Shown in pieces: positions 23,187 to 34,005 of a DNA stretch of 64,000 nt. A model generated the notes under the pieces. The model ran no database searches and was not told the origin of the DNA. It worked only from the letters and a program-made list of their open reading frames with translations. Position 1 is the stretch's first letter. Each line of letters starts with the position of its first letter. A program made the position numbers and the translations under genes. This DNA comes from Verticillium longisporum (taxonomy: Eukaryota; Ascomycota; Sordariomycetes; Glomerellales; Plectosphaerellaceae), in contig JAETXT010000013.1 in NCBI GenBank assembly GCA_019188255.1, positions 2,418,001 to 2,482,000 on the forward strand, read 5' to 3'.

Positions 23187-23860
23187 TCACTCCTTGTCGT
23201 CGCCATCTGCCGCGACGGCCTTGGCGTCGCCGTTGGCCTCGGGAGCAGCATCGGTCGCTTTGACCGTCTTGTCGGGCACATCGGCAGCGGCCTCCTTGAT
23301 GCCGTTCAATGCATCGTCGGCATCGGCCTCCTCGTCTTCGGCGTCGCCCTCCTCTTCCTCCTCCTCAGCATCCTCATCCTTCTCAACAGCGTCGGTCTTT
23401 TGCCGTTTGGCAGGTGGGGCTTGACGTGGTCAGCAGAGAAAGAAAGCACGAGCTAGGGAAGACTTACCATCAGCGCCGTTCTTTGTTTCGGGCTCGTCCT
23501 CTTCGCCCTCGGGATCTTCGTCATCCTCCTCCTCCTCCTCTTCCTCCTCCTCGGACCCTTCACCGCCTCCGGCTTCGTCGTCGGTACTCTGGTACCTGGT
23601 ATGGTTAGCAAGGATCTCAAGCATGCGCCGTGGTTGGACCTCGATGGCATGTCTGGCGCAGAATGAATAGTTCGTAGCAGCTTCGCAAAGCCTGGCGCAA
23701 ACATGGGAATTTTGCGCAGACTGATAACCAAAGCCGGATACAACGGGCTCAGGGGACCGGACTGGCTGGTGACTTACTCTTCCTCCTCCTCGCCATCATC
23801 ATCTTCAGGGAGGGAAACAAGCTCTTCCTCCTCCTCCTGCTTTCTCTTACGGGTGGACAT
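23187..23860 (-). CDS. Small acidic nuclear-type protein, unknown function
   Basis: A 147-residue protein from three exons (23860-23778, 23595-23468, 23419-23187) with introns of 182 and 48 bp. The first intron is about three times longer than others in the window but has a perfect TGCTAAC branch point. The product begins MSTRKRKQEEEEELVSLPED. It carries long Glu/Asp tracts, a single basic patch APPAKRQKTDA that looks like a nuclear localisation signal, and ends AVAADGDDKE. No enzymatic domain is visible. Composition resembles acidic histone chaperones (for example Chz1- or prothymosin-like proteins), but I cannot assign a family. The splice junctions keep the acidic repeat in frame throughout, which supports the gene model. 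Confidence 0.75.
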
Positions 23861-26800
23861 TGTGTCTATCGAGTTTGTAGGGTTTCAATTGATGGGAAAG
23901 TCTCAGGGTGGGCGAGCAAAAGGTGGGCAGATCGAGGTATAGTAGAAGAGAAGAAAGAAGAGAAGGAAAGCTGGAGGAGGGGAAGGGAAGGTAATGGGGG
24001 AGGGAGGGGGATGGCCGGCGGTGGCAGCGAGAGCAGAGCAGGCTGTTGCGTTGCTGACGGGACGGGGAGCTCTCTGGAGCAGGAACAGGAGCAGCTCCAG
24101 CTGGACCTGGGGGATTGGAACGACCAGAGCTGGGGGAGCTGCCGGACTTGTCGCACCCACCGAAGGCGCGGATGGACGGGAGAGCGGGTGGGCAAAGAGA
24201 GCCCAGCCAGGCACCGGTACGGGTACTTTGCGGCAACAGGTCCCTCACGCAAACAGCTTTGGTGTGTCAGGCCGGGAGAGGTACATCGCTCGCGGTACTG
24301 GCGCTGGCCGTCGAGGGGAGGCTGGGGGAGAGAGGGAGGGGGGACCTCAGTCGGCTTGGAGCTTCGAGCAAGCTCCCCCCCCTCCCCCCTCTTGCGCGAT
24401 AGACGGACAAAGCTGGAGCAAGGGCCCGAGGAGGAGTGACAGGATTGGCCGATCTGGTTGGTCAGACCAAGGAGCTCGGTCCTCCACTACACACTGTCAC
24501 CATCCCTGCGCAGGCCACGAGCGACTGCGTCTTGCACAGAGAGAGCGTATGTCCTGGTGGGCGCCAGGCGACGTTCTCATGGCGGCCATGGTGGCTTCTG
24601 TTGTCTTCCAGAGCCACCAGTCGGTCCATTCACCGTTGATGCTCGAACCTGTGGAAACCAATGGCCGCCAACCAGTTTGGTTCGGCGTGCGCCCACGGCC
24701 TGCGCCTATGACCTGCGACTTTGGTTTGCAGCAGAAGGGCTTCTCACTCTGGCTGCCGATCAGCACGCTATAGGCCAAACCAAGCTGGCACTTACGCTGC
24801 TCTGGCGGGCGGCAGGAAGAGCAGCCTGGAGACTTGGGCAACGTCATCAAGGTCCGTGGCAATGACCCGCCTGGGCTCCCGCGTCCGTTTTCGTCTTTCG
24901 TCATTCTTGCGTCGATTCGATCGCTAGTCACGTGAGCTCAATGTTATCCGGATATTCCCCATGCGGATGGCTGACTGATCGAGACGGGGAGTCCAAGCTT
25001 TGGCGACTGAATCGTGGTCGATGGAATGACGCTTGCGTGAGTTAAGCTTTCCGACCCTGGCCTGCTTTTCGGAGTGACCGCAGAGAAGATGCGAATTTCC
25101 GGGCGGCCTCCCTGGCTGGGCGGCCTGGTGGAGGGGCCTTCGAACAAAGGCGCTCGAATATCCGGAGGGGGCCATGAGACAGGTTTGTTTTGATCTTGAG
25201 ATGAGGTGTCGAGTGGCAGAATGAATGGGGCCTTCATAGTCGCATTACTATGCGCCACGGCTGTCTCCGCAGACCACGCTGCCTAGACCGAGGGTCACGC
25301 CTCGATGCTGACCCCGAATTGCTCGCATACACGTGACATGTCGCCGTTCGGAGCACTTGTGCTGCCAGGAAAGCCCAGTCGTGCGAGCCTGCGATGCAGG
25401 GAGGTGGTCGCCGGCGGTCGACGCAGGGCACAGGGTGTCAAGGTTGGTGCCCGCAGGCTAGTTGCAATAGCGCGGCGGCGTGGAATGCAATTGGGAAGCC
25501 TGGGGATGCCTCGATGATATCGACGGACTCGTGCATGACAGCTGCCACGCACAGGGCGACACCTTTTTTCTGGTTGAGGTCATCATCATCACCTAAAGCT
25601 GAAAAAACTGATGCGAGTCGACCGCACGTCATCAACCCTTATGGTCTGACGTGCCAACGCGCTGGAGGACCTGCCGGGCCAGATGATGTGTCACGACAGG
25701 TAGACTCCTGGAGGTGCGATCCCGTTAACCGGCCGGCCATCGATCCCTTCCTGGTTGGGGTAGCATTTCGTGGGCAGGCCAGGGTGGGCGGACCTCATCA
25801 GAGTTGACTCGCGAGCATTGTCGGATGGAGAGGTTGAGCTCGTCCCTTGGTTGCTGGGTAGCATTTGGGGTTTGGGAAACATGGACGACGAGTCGTTGGA
25901 GTCCCCCACAGCGAGGCCCAAGTTGCGGCATCGGTCTTGGCTCCTTCTCTCTCTGCATCTTTGTCGGGCGTTGGGCGTTCGAGGAGGAAGGGGGAGGGGG
26001 ACGAGGAAGGAAGCATGCATGCACCTCGGGAGAGCCTGCATTGGCGGATTGTACTATGAGTTAGGGGAGGCAATAGGGAAACAGGCAGCTGGGAGAGCGC
26101 CGGGCGAAACCCACCGCAAAGGAAGGCGCCCTCCTCAGTAAACAAAACAACTGTCGCGATCTCCCGGAAACAAATCAATACCAAGGCACACGGCTGGCCC
26201 CATAAACTGGAGTCTGGTAGATTTCCGTCTCATGCGAGAAAGACTTTAACATTCGCCCGCTCGGTCACCAGCCCGTGAACCGCTGCCACAAAAGACGAGA
26301 TTGCGACCCGGGTGCCAGCAATAAGGGAACCATCCCTAAATGGGCATGGTTCAGGCACCAAACCGCCTTGAATGGGACGGCCCCCTGGCGGTCCCAGCGG
26401 CGCGGAAAGCGGCCGGGGCCCGAGCCACCTGTGGGCTTTTCGCGATGGGTGTGAGAGAGCGGCTGTGTGACCTGTGAGAATATGCCCTTGTGGCTGGCTT
26501 CAGGCTGCCCTCGGGGGCGCCACCAGGAGGCTCCAGGGCACAAAGCATTGGAGATGCAAGCGCAGGCAGCGCAATCTCCACAGGGCACCCCACCTAACCG
26601 TTGGACTAGGGGTCGAGTTACGCTGCAGGGGCATATGCCTGGATGGAATGATCTGTGACAAAAGGAAGGAAGAAGGGGGGGGAAACCTGACCGGGGCGAG
26701 TTGGCCAGGTGCATCCGCCGGGAGTGATGAAATTTCCATTCGATACTCATCTCCCATGAGCAGGAAGGAAGCAAGGACGGGCACGATCTGACAGGCAGGC

Positions 26801-27933
26801 ACGGTAATAGGGTCTGGGGCGGGCAGCGACATCATTGCTTCCCATGTTCCCATGTTCCCATCCTTTTCTCATCAGTCCAACGACCTGCTGCCGTTCTTGT
26901 TTCCACCCGCACCTCTCCGTCCGTTCCCTCAAACAAAACGCAATCGCGACTCACTCGCCATTCCAGTGCTTCCTTTTCGTCTGTACCTTTTTCCTCTTCA
27001 GCTTGATCGCTGCATCTAACGACACCGTCTCCTTCGCCTCACACGCTTTATCAACCTCAGCTGTCAGACACGCACGAGCCCAGAACCTTACCTTGTCCAC
27101 CTACCACATTGATCACCGTCGTGGCAGAGGCTTCGAGCTCAGACATCCGTCGAGAGCCTAACCTTCTTAGCCAGCGCCGGCCGACCTCCAACCTCCACTG
27201 GCCGCCGCTTGACGCACTTTTGCTTCTCAGACACGCAGCGACCTGACTCTCGATTCGTGCCGCGCCGTTTCAACGAGGGCCACCACCATCAACATCCATT
27301 TTCTTTTCGGACACCACCTTTTTTTTTTCTCCTTTCGAGCGACCTGGCCCGTCTTTCTGTTGCTCTCCTGCTTCGATCGAGCCCTTCGAATTCCTTCTCG
27401 CCCCGGGGGAATCACGACACCGAGCTCTTTGTGCTGCGCCGGATGCTGTGACCGATTTAGCCTCGCCTGAGCCCACATTGTGCACCGTACCAATCTGCAA
27501 GGGAAACGCCGCAATCACCAACCGAGGCGGACTCGCCTGCGCCAGAGTATTGACCAGCCCCCAGCAGAGAGATCTCTCTGTGTCAATGTCCACTTGGACG
27601 ACTTGCTACATGTGCCGCCATGCTGCACACGTTCCTGACAACCACACCTGTTTCGCTGCCGCCTGTATGAGCCAGATGTAACTGACTCTGTTGCGCGCCC
27701 ACCCCATCGTCCCACCCCCGGTCCCACGTCCCGCGGCGATCATTCTGGTTTCATACCCCAACAGGCGAGCCCGTCAACACCACGACGAGCCAAAAAAAAT
27801 CATACAACCCCATCGACGCGTCCGAGCCCTCCCCCGGGCCGTGCATTCCTGAGAGAGACCCAGCTCCCCCTCCACCCTCTCTCTCACTCTTTCGCGTCCG
27901 CCGCTGCCATATCAACGCCTGGGTCCGTCCGTC
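23861..27933. other. 4.1-kb gene-free region upstream of the TBC gene
   Basis: I find no supported gene. Near 23970-24010 the plus strand is G-rich (C/T-rich on the sense of the acidic-protein gene), consistent with a fungal promoter tract. From about 26830 onward the plus strand becomes strongly C/T-rich up to the TBC start, consistent with a long 5' leader. It includes a short upstream frame at 27586-27681. The interval 24400-26800 shows only short frames on both strands without protein-like character. Confidence 0.5.
27586..27681 (+). other. Possible upstream ORF in the TBC leader
   Basis: An ATG-initiated 31-codon frame within the presumed leader encodes a Cys/His-rich peptide (motifs CYMC and NHTCFAAAC). 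It lies about 250 bp before the TBC start codon. It may be a translational control uORF or chance. No homology is recognised. Confidence 0.25.
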
Positions 27934-30588
27934 ATGACTCCCACGGCTGTGGCAGCGGGTTCTCGCGAGTTCGACCACCACGATCAACACCGCGACCACG
28001 GCGTCGCCACCGACGGCGACATGGACCCTTCTGTCGAACGCCAGAAGAGCGTCAAGAACCGCCAATTCAATATTTATGCGTCTCGAGCCCACAGTCCGAG
28101 CCCCGGCGCCCACCACAACCCGAAACCCAATCCACCAACCTCTGACAAGTACGAATTCGAGCACCCTTCGCCAGACGAAGCTCCCCAGCTGCCTCCCCTT
28201 CCGATCTCCCCCAGGTGGGACTCACTCGCCAACAACAATACCAGTTTTTTCCTGCAAAAATCAAACACTGCTCTCGCCGTGCCATCACCAGATCTCCCTC
28301 CTTCCGATTCCCTTGCCGAACGGCTCGAGTCCGGCCGCCACACGCCAACCAATGACTTTTCACACCAACCGCTAGTTTCTCCAGTCTCTGAGCCCGAGCC
28401 ACGGATCTCGACAGACACCGTGCAGAGCCAGAACTTTTCTCGTCCGAGGAAACTTAGTCTCAAACAACCGACTCTCGACTCGGCCAAACCCCGACAAACG
28501 CTCTTCCCTTCACCATTCGCCCCTCCGCCCGACCTTCTGCCCGACCTCGCCTCTCCCCGCGACGGGCGTTCCAGAGGCCAGTCCAACGCCTCCACAAAAA
28601 CCTCGTCCACCTTTTCGTCCGTTCCTCTACCTCCTGGCAGCGACATCTACGACCCCGGCCGCTCGAGACTGCGGCATGCCACGACGGCCCCGGCGGTAGT
28701 GAGGCCCGCTCCATCCTTTACCCAAAACCGCATCGACAGCGTGGGATCCGGCTACACCCGCGACATGGCCCCGTGGATCAGCGCCGACGAGTCAAGATCA
28801 AGTTACAGATCCCAATTGACAGCATCAAGCGCCCAGGGCACCTGGGTGACCGAGAGGAGCAGCATCCTGACACGAGATAGCTCCGTACCATCCGTGTACG
28901 CAGGCCCTGACGAGCCCAGCCTCGAGGACGTCATGGGCATGTACGAAAAGGGTTTTCACGACGACTCGAGCCCAGAAGACTTTGACGATATGCCTTTTCA
29001 CGATAAGAGAAACGACGGGGCCATGAACAGGAGGAACACACGCATCCTCGAGGCTCTCGAGAAGTCGTTGCCCGCGCCCCCGACATCGGGTCTCGGCATG
29101 GGCCCGCTGGTCCGGGAATCGACCGAGATGTTCCGCGGCGAGGAGCCGCCGCTTGCTCTGCCCAAATCATCGACATTTGGGGACTTTAACAAGCGACACG
29201 AGTACGAGAAGCGGGACTCGGCCAAGTCCCTTCACGAGTCGCCACCCTCACGGCAGGGCCCGCCCCCGATCGAGCATGAAGATCCCGAGTCCAGGGACAG
29301 ATATGGCTTCCGCAAAGCCAACCAGTACGTCACGCGAGAGCAGTACGACACGTGGAACACGGGCTACGTCGAGTACCTCGCCCGCCGACGGAAGAAGTGG
29401 GTTGCCTACCACAAGGAGATGGGTCTCTTGACGGACAAACCCGACCGGTTCCCTCCACCCGCGAGCACCAAGACGAAACGATTTGTCCGCAAGGGCATCC
29501 CGCCCGACTGGCGAGGCGCCGCCTGGTTCTATTACGCCGGGGGGCCTGCCATCTTGGCCGAGTATTCTGGCGTCTACGACGAGCTTCTTACGAAGCAGGT
29601 CAGCGCTGTCGATGCCGAGGCCATCGAGCGTGATCTCCACCGCACTTTCCCCGACAATATAAAGTTTAAGCCCAACAATCTCTCGACCAACACGGACTCA
29701 TCGCGGAGCAGCAACCAGACAACATCGGAAACGGCTTCGAGTGGCGGCGAGGACGGCGAGCCGCGCATGATTTCCTCTCTGCGGCGGGTCCTCCGCGCTT
29801 TTGCCATCCAGAACCCTCTCATCGGATACTGCCAGAGCCTCAACTTTTTGGCCGGCTTGCTGCTGCTGTTTCTCGAGACGGAGGAGCAAGCCTTCTGGCT
29901 GTTGAACGTCATCACGCGGGTATACCTTCCCGGCACGCATGCAATGAGCCTCGAGGGCTCCAAGGTGGATCTCGGCGTGCTCATGGGCGCCATCCGCGAG
30001 TCCATGCCGGCGGTCTGGGCCAAGATTGGCGATGAGATGGACGGAGACCCAAACGAGTCGCGGCCGACGACGAGCGGAGCATCAGCCGCGAAGAAGGCCA
30101 GGTCGAGGCGCAAGCACATGGCCAACAAGTCCGTCTCGACAGACAGGCTGCCGCCCATCACGCTGTGCATGACGGCATGGTTCATGAGCTGCTTTATTGG
30201 GACGCTACCGATCGAGACGACGCTGCGGGTGTGGGATGTCTTTTTTCTCGAGAGCTCCAAGACGCTCTTTCGCGTGGCTTTGACCATTTTCAAGCTCGGC
30301 GAGGCGGAGATCAAGGCCATTGCCGATCCGATGGAGATGTTTTCTGTCGTGCAGGCGATGCCGCGACGGCTCATTGACGCCAACGCACTTATGGAATCTT
30401 GCTACAAGCGACGCAACGCCTTTGGACATCTCAACCAGGAAACCATTGACGCGTTGCGACAGGAGAGGCGGGACAAGACGCAGCTTGACCGGGACAAGCT
30501 GGCGGGCCACGTCACGGACGGCGAATCAAAGGTGCGACGCAAGAATACGCTTTTTGGGCGGCGACCCAAGCGGGACGCAAGCGCATAG
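27934..30588 (+). CDS. TBC-domain RabGAP
   Basis: A single-exon 884-residue GTPase-activating protein for Rab GTPases. Residues 1 to about 460 are Pro/Ser-rich and disordered. The TBC domain follows from about 515. KGIPPDWRGAAWFYYAGG is the first helix. The arginine finger sits in AIERDLHRTFPDN (IxxDxxR) and the glutamine finger in LIGYCQSLNFLAG (YxQ). Later come FWLLNVITRVYLPG, ITLCMTAWFMSCFIGTLPIE, and TLRVWDVFFLESSKTLFRVALTIFK. A basic tail TLFGRRPKR ends the protein. Both catalytic fingers are intact. An acidic/Ser insertion splits the domain around 640 and a Lys/Arg-rich insertion follows about residue 710. It resembles fungal Gyp-type regulators; the Rab target cannot be stated. Confidence 0.92.
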   Translation: MTPTAVAAGSREFDHHDQHRDHGVATDGDMDPSVERQKSVKNRQFNIYASRAHSPSPGAHHNPKPNPPTSDKYEFEHPSPDEAPQLPPLPISPRWDSLANNNTSFFLQKSNTALAVPSPDLPPSDSLAERLESGRHTPTNDFSHQPLVSPVSEPEPRISTDTVQSQNFSRPRKLSLKQPTLDSAKPRQTLFPSPFAPPPDLLPDLASPRDGRSRGQSNASTKTSSTFSSVPLPPGSDIYDPGRSRLRHATTAPAVVRPAPSFTQNRIDSVGSGYTRDMAPWISADESRSSYRSQLTASSAQGTWVTERSSILTRDSSVPSVYAGPDEPSLEDVMGMYEKGFHDDSSPEDFDDMPFHDKRNDGAMNRRNTRILEALEKSLPAPPTSGLGMGPLVRESTEMFRGEEPPLALPKSSTFGDFNKRHEYEKRDSAKSLHESPPSRQGPPPIEHEDPESRDRYGFRKANQYVTREQYDTWNTGYVEYLARRRKKWVAYHKEMGLLTDKPDRFPPPASTKTKRFVRKGIPPDWRGAAWFYYAGGPAILAEYSGVYDELLTKQVSAVDAEAIERDLHRTFPDNIKFKPNNLSTNTDSSRSSNQTTSETASSGGEDGEPRMISSLRRVLRAFAIQNPLIGYCQSLNFLAGLLLLFLETEEQAFWLLNVITRVYLPGTHAMSLEGSKVDLGVLMGAIRESMPAVWAKIGDEMDGDPNESRPTTSGASAAKKARSRRKHMANKSVSTDRLPPITLCMTAWFMSCFIGTLPIETTLRVWDVFFLESSKTLFRVALTIFKLGEAEIKAIADPMEMFSVVQAMPRRLIDANALMESCYKRRNAFGHLNQETIDALRQERRDKTQLDRDKLAGHVTDGESKVRRKNTLFGRRPKRDASA

Positions 30589-31546
30589 GCTTGCTTTGCC
30601 GAGTGGAACAAGACATGTAATGAACGCTACGGCATAGAGACGACTCGTTTGCATACGATGGCATGGTGTTTTGGTGTTGCATTTAAGCCCGGAGGAGGGA
30701 AGGGGGGAAAAAGGATGCATCTTGTTTCTTTTGTCTTTTCAGGTCATGGGTCAGGTGTCACAGGGTCACGCCCGATAGATACGCAACTGGTAGCATTCAA
30801 ATGACATGAGGTTTGCCATGGCCGCTATTTCGCTCCCTCTTGTCTGGGATCTTCAACAAGCTCGCTTTCGTTTGTCCGCCCGGAAAGGCCGGAGCCGCGC
30901 CCCGGAGTTAGCATCGGACAATGCAGGCAACCCACCAGCAGCACGCGACGACCCGGACGGCAAGAGGGGCCCGACTGGCAGTCAGGCACAGCACTGCTTA
31001 TTGTCCGGTCGCTGCTGCGCCTCCCATGTGGGTTTCGCGGTGGGAGTTCTCCGAGGACGCCTGCGTGCCTGCCTACCTACCTAGGTACCTTACCTAGGTA
31101 GGTAGGTACCTACGTCAAGACTGACTTAGCCGCAGCGGAAGGTACGTAACTTCAGTAAGCAACGCTCGACGACGTCCCAACCTTTGTCTGTCCACACCTC
31201 GTTCTTCTCCCGTCATCCCACGCATCGAGGCATTTATTTACTGGAGGCATTGAAAATCCCATCGCCGTGTCTTTTTCTCAGTCGCGCGGCGTTGCAGCAC
31301 TCATCATTGGCCTGCCTTGGGGAGTCGTCGTCATCTACGTCAGCATTCAGCCTCAAATCGACCAGGCTAGACATTGTCCGCTCGAAAGGCAGCGACCAGA
31401 CAGTACTTAGTCTCTCGTCACCAGCTCCTCAATCCTCGACTGTATCGAATGCCAATTGAAGCCGCTCGCTGGCGTGATTCACGCCTTCCGGCTCCTTTTT
31501 ACCTCTTTCTTTTCTCTCACGGCCCCTAGGCACGCCACCAACCGCC
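30589..31546. other. Intergenic: TBC 3' flank and IML2 promoter
   Basis: I see no gene. It contains the perfect inverted repeat at 31072-31106 listed separately. The last 350 bases before the IML2 ATG are C/T-rich leader. Confidence 0.55.
31072..31106. repeat. Perfect 16-bp inverted repeat with 3-nt loop (CCTACCTAGG type)
   Basis: The left arm 31072-31087 (CCTACCTACCTAGGTA) is exactly complementary to 31091-31106, with CCT as spacer. Each arm also contains the palindrome CCTAGG. CTACCTAGGTAGG-type words are common in intergenic DNA of Hypocreales. Here they form a potential cruciform about 440 bp upstream of the IML2 start. Confidence 0.85.
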
Positions 31547-33838
31547 ATGAGCAGGCTGACCTCGTGGTTCCGGCCCTCGGGCGCTGCAACTCCAAACAGC
31601 ACCCCCGATGGCGCCTCAAACCCTAGCACAGACCAGGATGTCGAGAAGATGTTTCGTGCGACGGACAAGATGCTCATCATGGAGGATGCTCTCGCCGCGG
31701 CAGGCCTCATGATGAACGATGACATTGACGGTGCCGTCGAGGCTCTCGGCAAGAACGACTCGGTATTTCACCTGCTCGGTCTCGGCGTCACGCGCTTCAT
31801 GCGATCGGTGCTCGGCTTTGAAAAGGACGTCATGGCCGAGGCGTCCTCGACGCTCGCCGAGTGCGAGACGCGCGCCTGGAGCGACATGAAGACGGCCCAG
31901 CGCAAGGCTGAGAAGCACAGCACCGTCTACCCGCCCGGGACAGAGTACTCGCTCGTCGTCGCGCAGAGCCAGCTCATGTCGGCCGTCGTGTCTGTGCTGC
32001 ACGAGAGCTTGACGGAGGGCCTCAAAGGCTTCTACAAGCTGAGGAAGGCCTACGTCAGTCTCGACGCCATCATCCAGGCCGAGGACAAGGTTCTGGGGAC
32101 TTCAACGCGCCAAGTGCCTCCTCTGGAGAAGACGGCCACCAACGAGCACATGCCCGGCAGCTTTGACGATGACGAGTTTGTCGATCTGGGCGCTGCCGCC
32201 GACGACAGTGACGAGTTTGTCGACGCCAAGGAGACGCCGGGGCAGTCTGGTGCGCAGACGCCGGCGGAGCTCGAGAAGGACTTGCAGAAGCTCCAAGTGC
32301 AGGATGGCAAGACACAAGCCCCGGTCACGAAGCCTCTGGACAGGTCCTTGCAAGACGAGCCTTTAGAAAAGCTTCCTCGGGACGACAAATCGCAGACGAC
32401 CACCCCGGACGCCGGCGACGCTGCCCTCCTGACGAATCCTCTCGACATTTTTATCCACTCGGGCGCCAGCATGTGCTTTGGCCTGCTCCTCATCATTCTC
32501 AGCATGGTACCCCCGGCAATGTCCCGTCTGCTTTCCATCATTGGCTTCCGTGGCGACCGTGCCCGTGGCGTGCGTATGCTTTGGAGCGCCACCCGCTTCC
32601 GCAACGTCAACGGCGCCGTCTCGGGCCTGGTGCTGCTTGGCTACTACAACGGCCTCCTCGGACAAGCCGATATCCTGCCTTCAGCCTCTGACGGAGCGTT
32701 TTTCAAGGGCAAGAGCGATGGCCGCGAAAAGGACGTCATTGGGATTCCCCGCGAGAGGTGTGCCGATTTGCTCGCCGACATGCGCATCCGCTATCCCGAG
32801 TCTAGACTGTGGCGGCTGGAAGAGGCGCGCGGGCTCTCGCAAGATCGCCGTTTGCGCGAGGCCCTCGAGGTGCTGTCGACGGGAGAGGAGGCCAAGATGC
32901 GCCAAGTCGCTGCGTTGAACGCCTTTGAGATGGGCCTCACCGCCCTGTTTGCCGGTGACTGGGTGCTCACGCGCGACACCTTTCTGCGGTGCCTCGAGCT
33001 CAACGACTGGAGCCACTGCCTCTACTACTACATTGCCGGATGCGCCGAGCTCGAGAGATACCGTGACGCCGTCCACGAAGGAAGCGACGAGCATGAGATC
33101 GGCCGCCGCAAGAAGAAGACGGAGGAGCTGTGGCGCAAGGCCCCCTCGGTGGCCGGCCGCAAGAAATTCATGGCCAAGCCGCTGCCGTTTGACCTCTTTG
33201 TCCAGCGCAAAGTCGCCAAGATGGAAGACCGCGCCAAGGAGATGGGTGTTGATCTCGCCGACGCCGCCGCCAGCAGTCCCGCCTGGGAAATGGCCGCGCT
33301 GTGGTGCGGTATGAAGAGGATGAACGACGAGGAGCTGCGGCAGGCCGTGGCAGGCCTCGCTTGGGAGAGGTGCACCGCGGGCGAGGCTGGGCTTGCCAAG
33401 TTGAAAGAGACGCCGGATGAAGTCGCCGTGCGCGCCGTGACGCTCGCTGGTGCGCTGCGATCTCTGGGCCAGCTTGACGAGGCGAGGGCGCTGCTCAAGG
33501 CGGATGCCCTATCGCAGGACCGGTAGTTGTGTTTTGCTTCTTGTCGAATGTTTACTGACCGGTAAAGGAACCTCGTCAAGGGACCCCTCAAGGACGACTA
33601 TGCGCTGCCTGGGGCACACTATGAACTCGCCGTCATCGCGTGGCTCGAAGCCTGCCAGGGTGATGCGGCTGCCGCGGAGGCCGAAGAGAGGGCACGTCGG
33701 ACCGCCAAGGTCAAGGAGTGCCAGGAACATCTCGATGCCGTCATTGCGTGGGAGGCCTTTGTCTTTGATGCGCGTCTGGGCATGCGGGTGCAGACAGGGC
33801 TCGAGACGCTCAAGTGGTTCCGCGAGAGGATGGGATAG
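31547..33838 (+). CDS. IML2: Mitochondrial outer membrane protein Iml2 family
   Basis: Iml2/TTC39-family protein of 748 residues, linked in yeast to the mitochondrial outer membrane and inclusion-body/lipid clearance. Exons are 31547-33522 and 33568-33838. The 45-bp intron has a TACTGAC branch point and joins DR to NLVKGPLKDDYALPG. Features: MEDALAAAGLMMNDDIDGAVEAL at the start, YSLVVAQSQLMSAVVSVLHESL, a disordered acidic stretch with a DDDEFVDLGAA repeat, then GLLLIILSMVPPAMSRLLSIIGFRGDR, a hydrophobic segment typical of the family. C-terminal TPR-like helices follow (FEMGLTALFAGDW, LYYYIAGCAELERY). It is convergent with BRF1. Confidence 0.9.
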
Positions 33839-34005
33839 CGTTAAGCAACAAGGGAGGGAGCATGGGAAAAGGATCAAAATAAGTCAGCTAACCAGGCCGA
33901 AGCCTGGATGAGGGCATTTGCAGCCCGGGTATCTACCGTACAATCCCACGTAACGCCGCGTCCGTCTAGCGAGCACATCCAGCGGGCCAATACACGACCT
34001 TTTTG

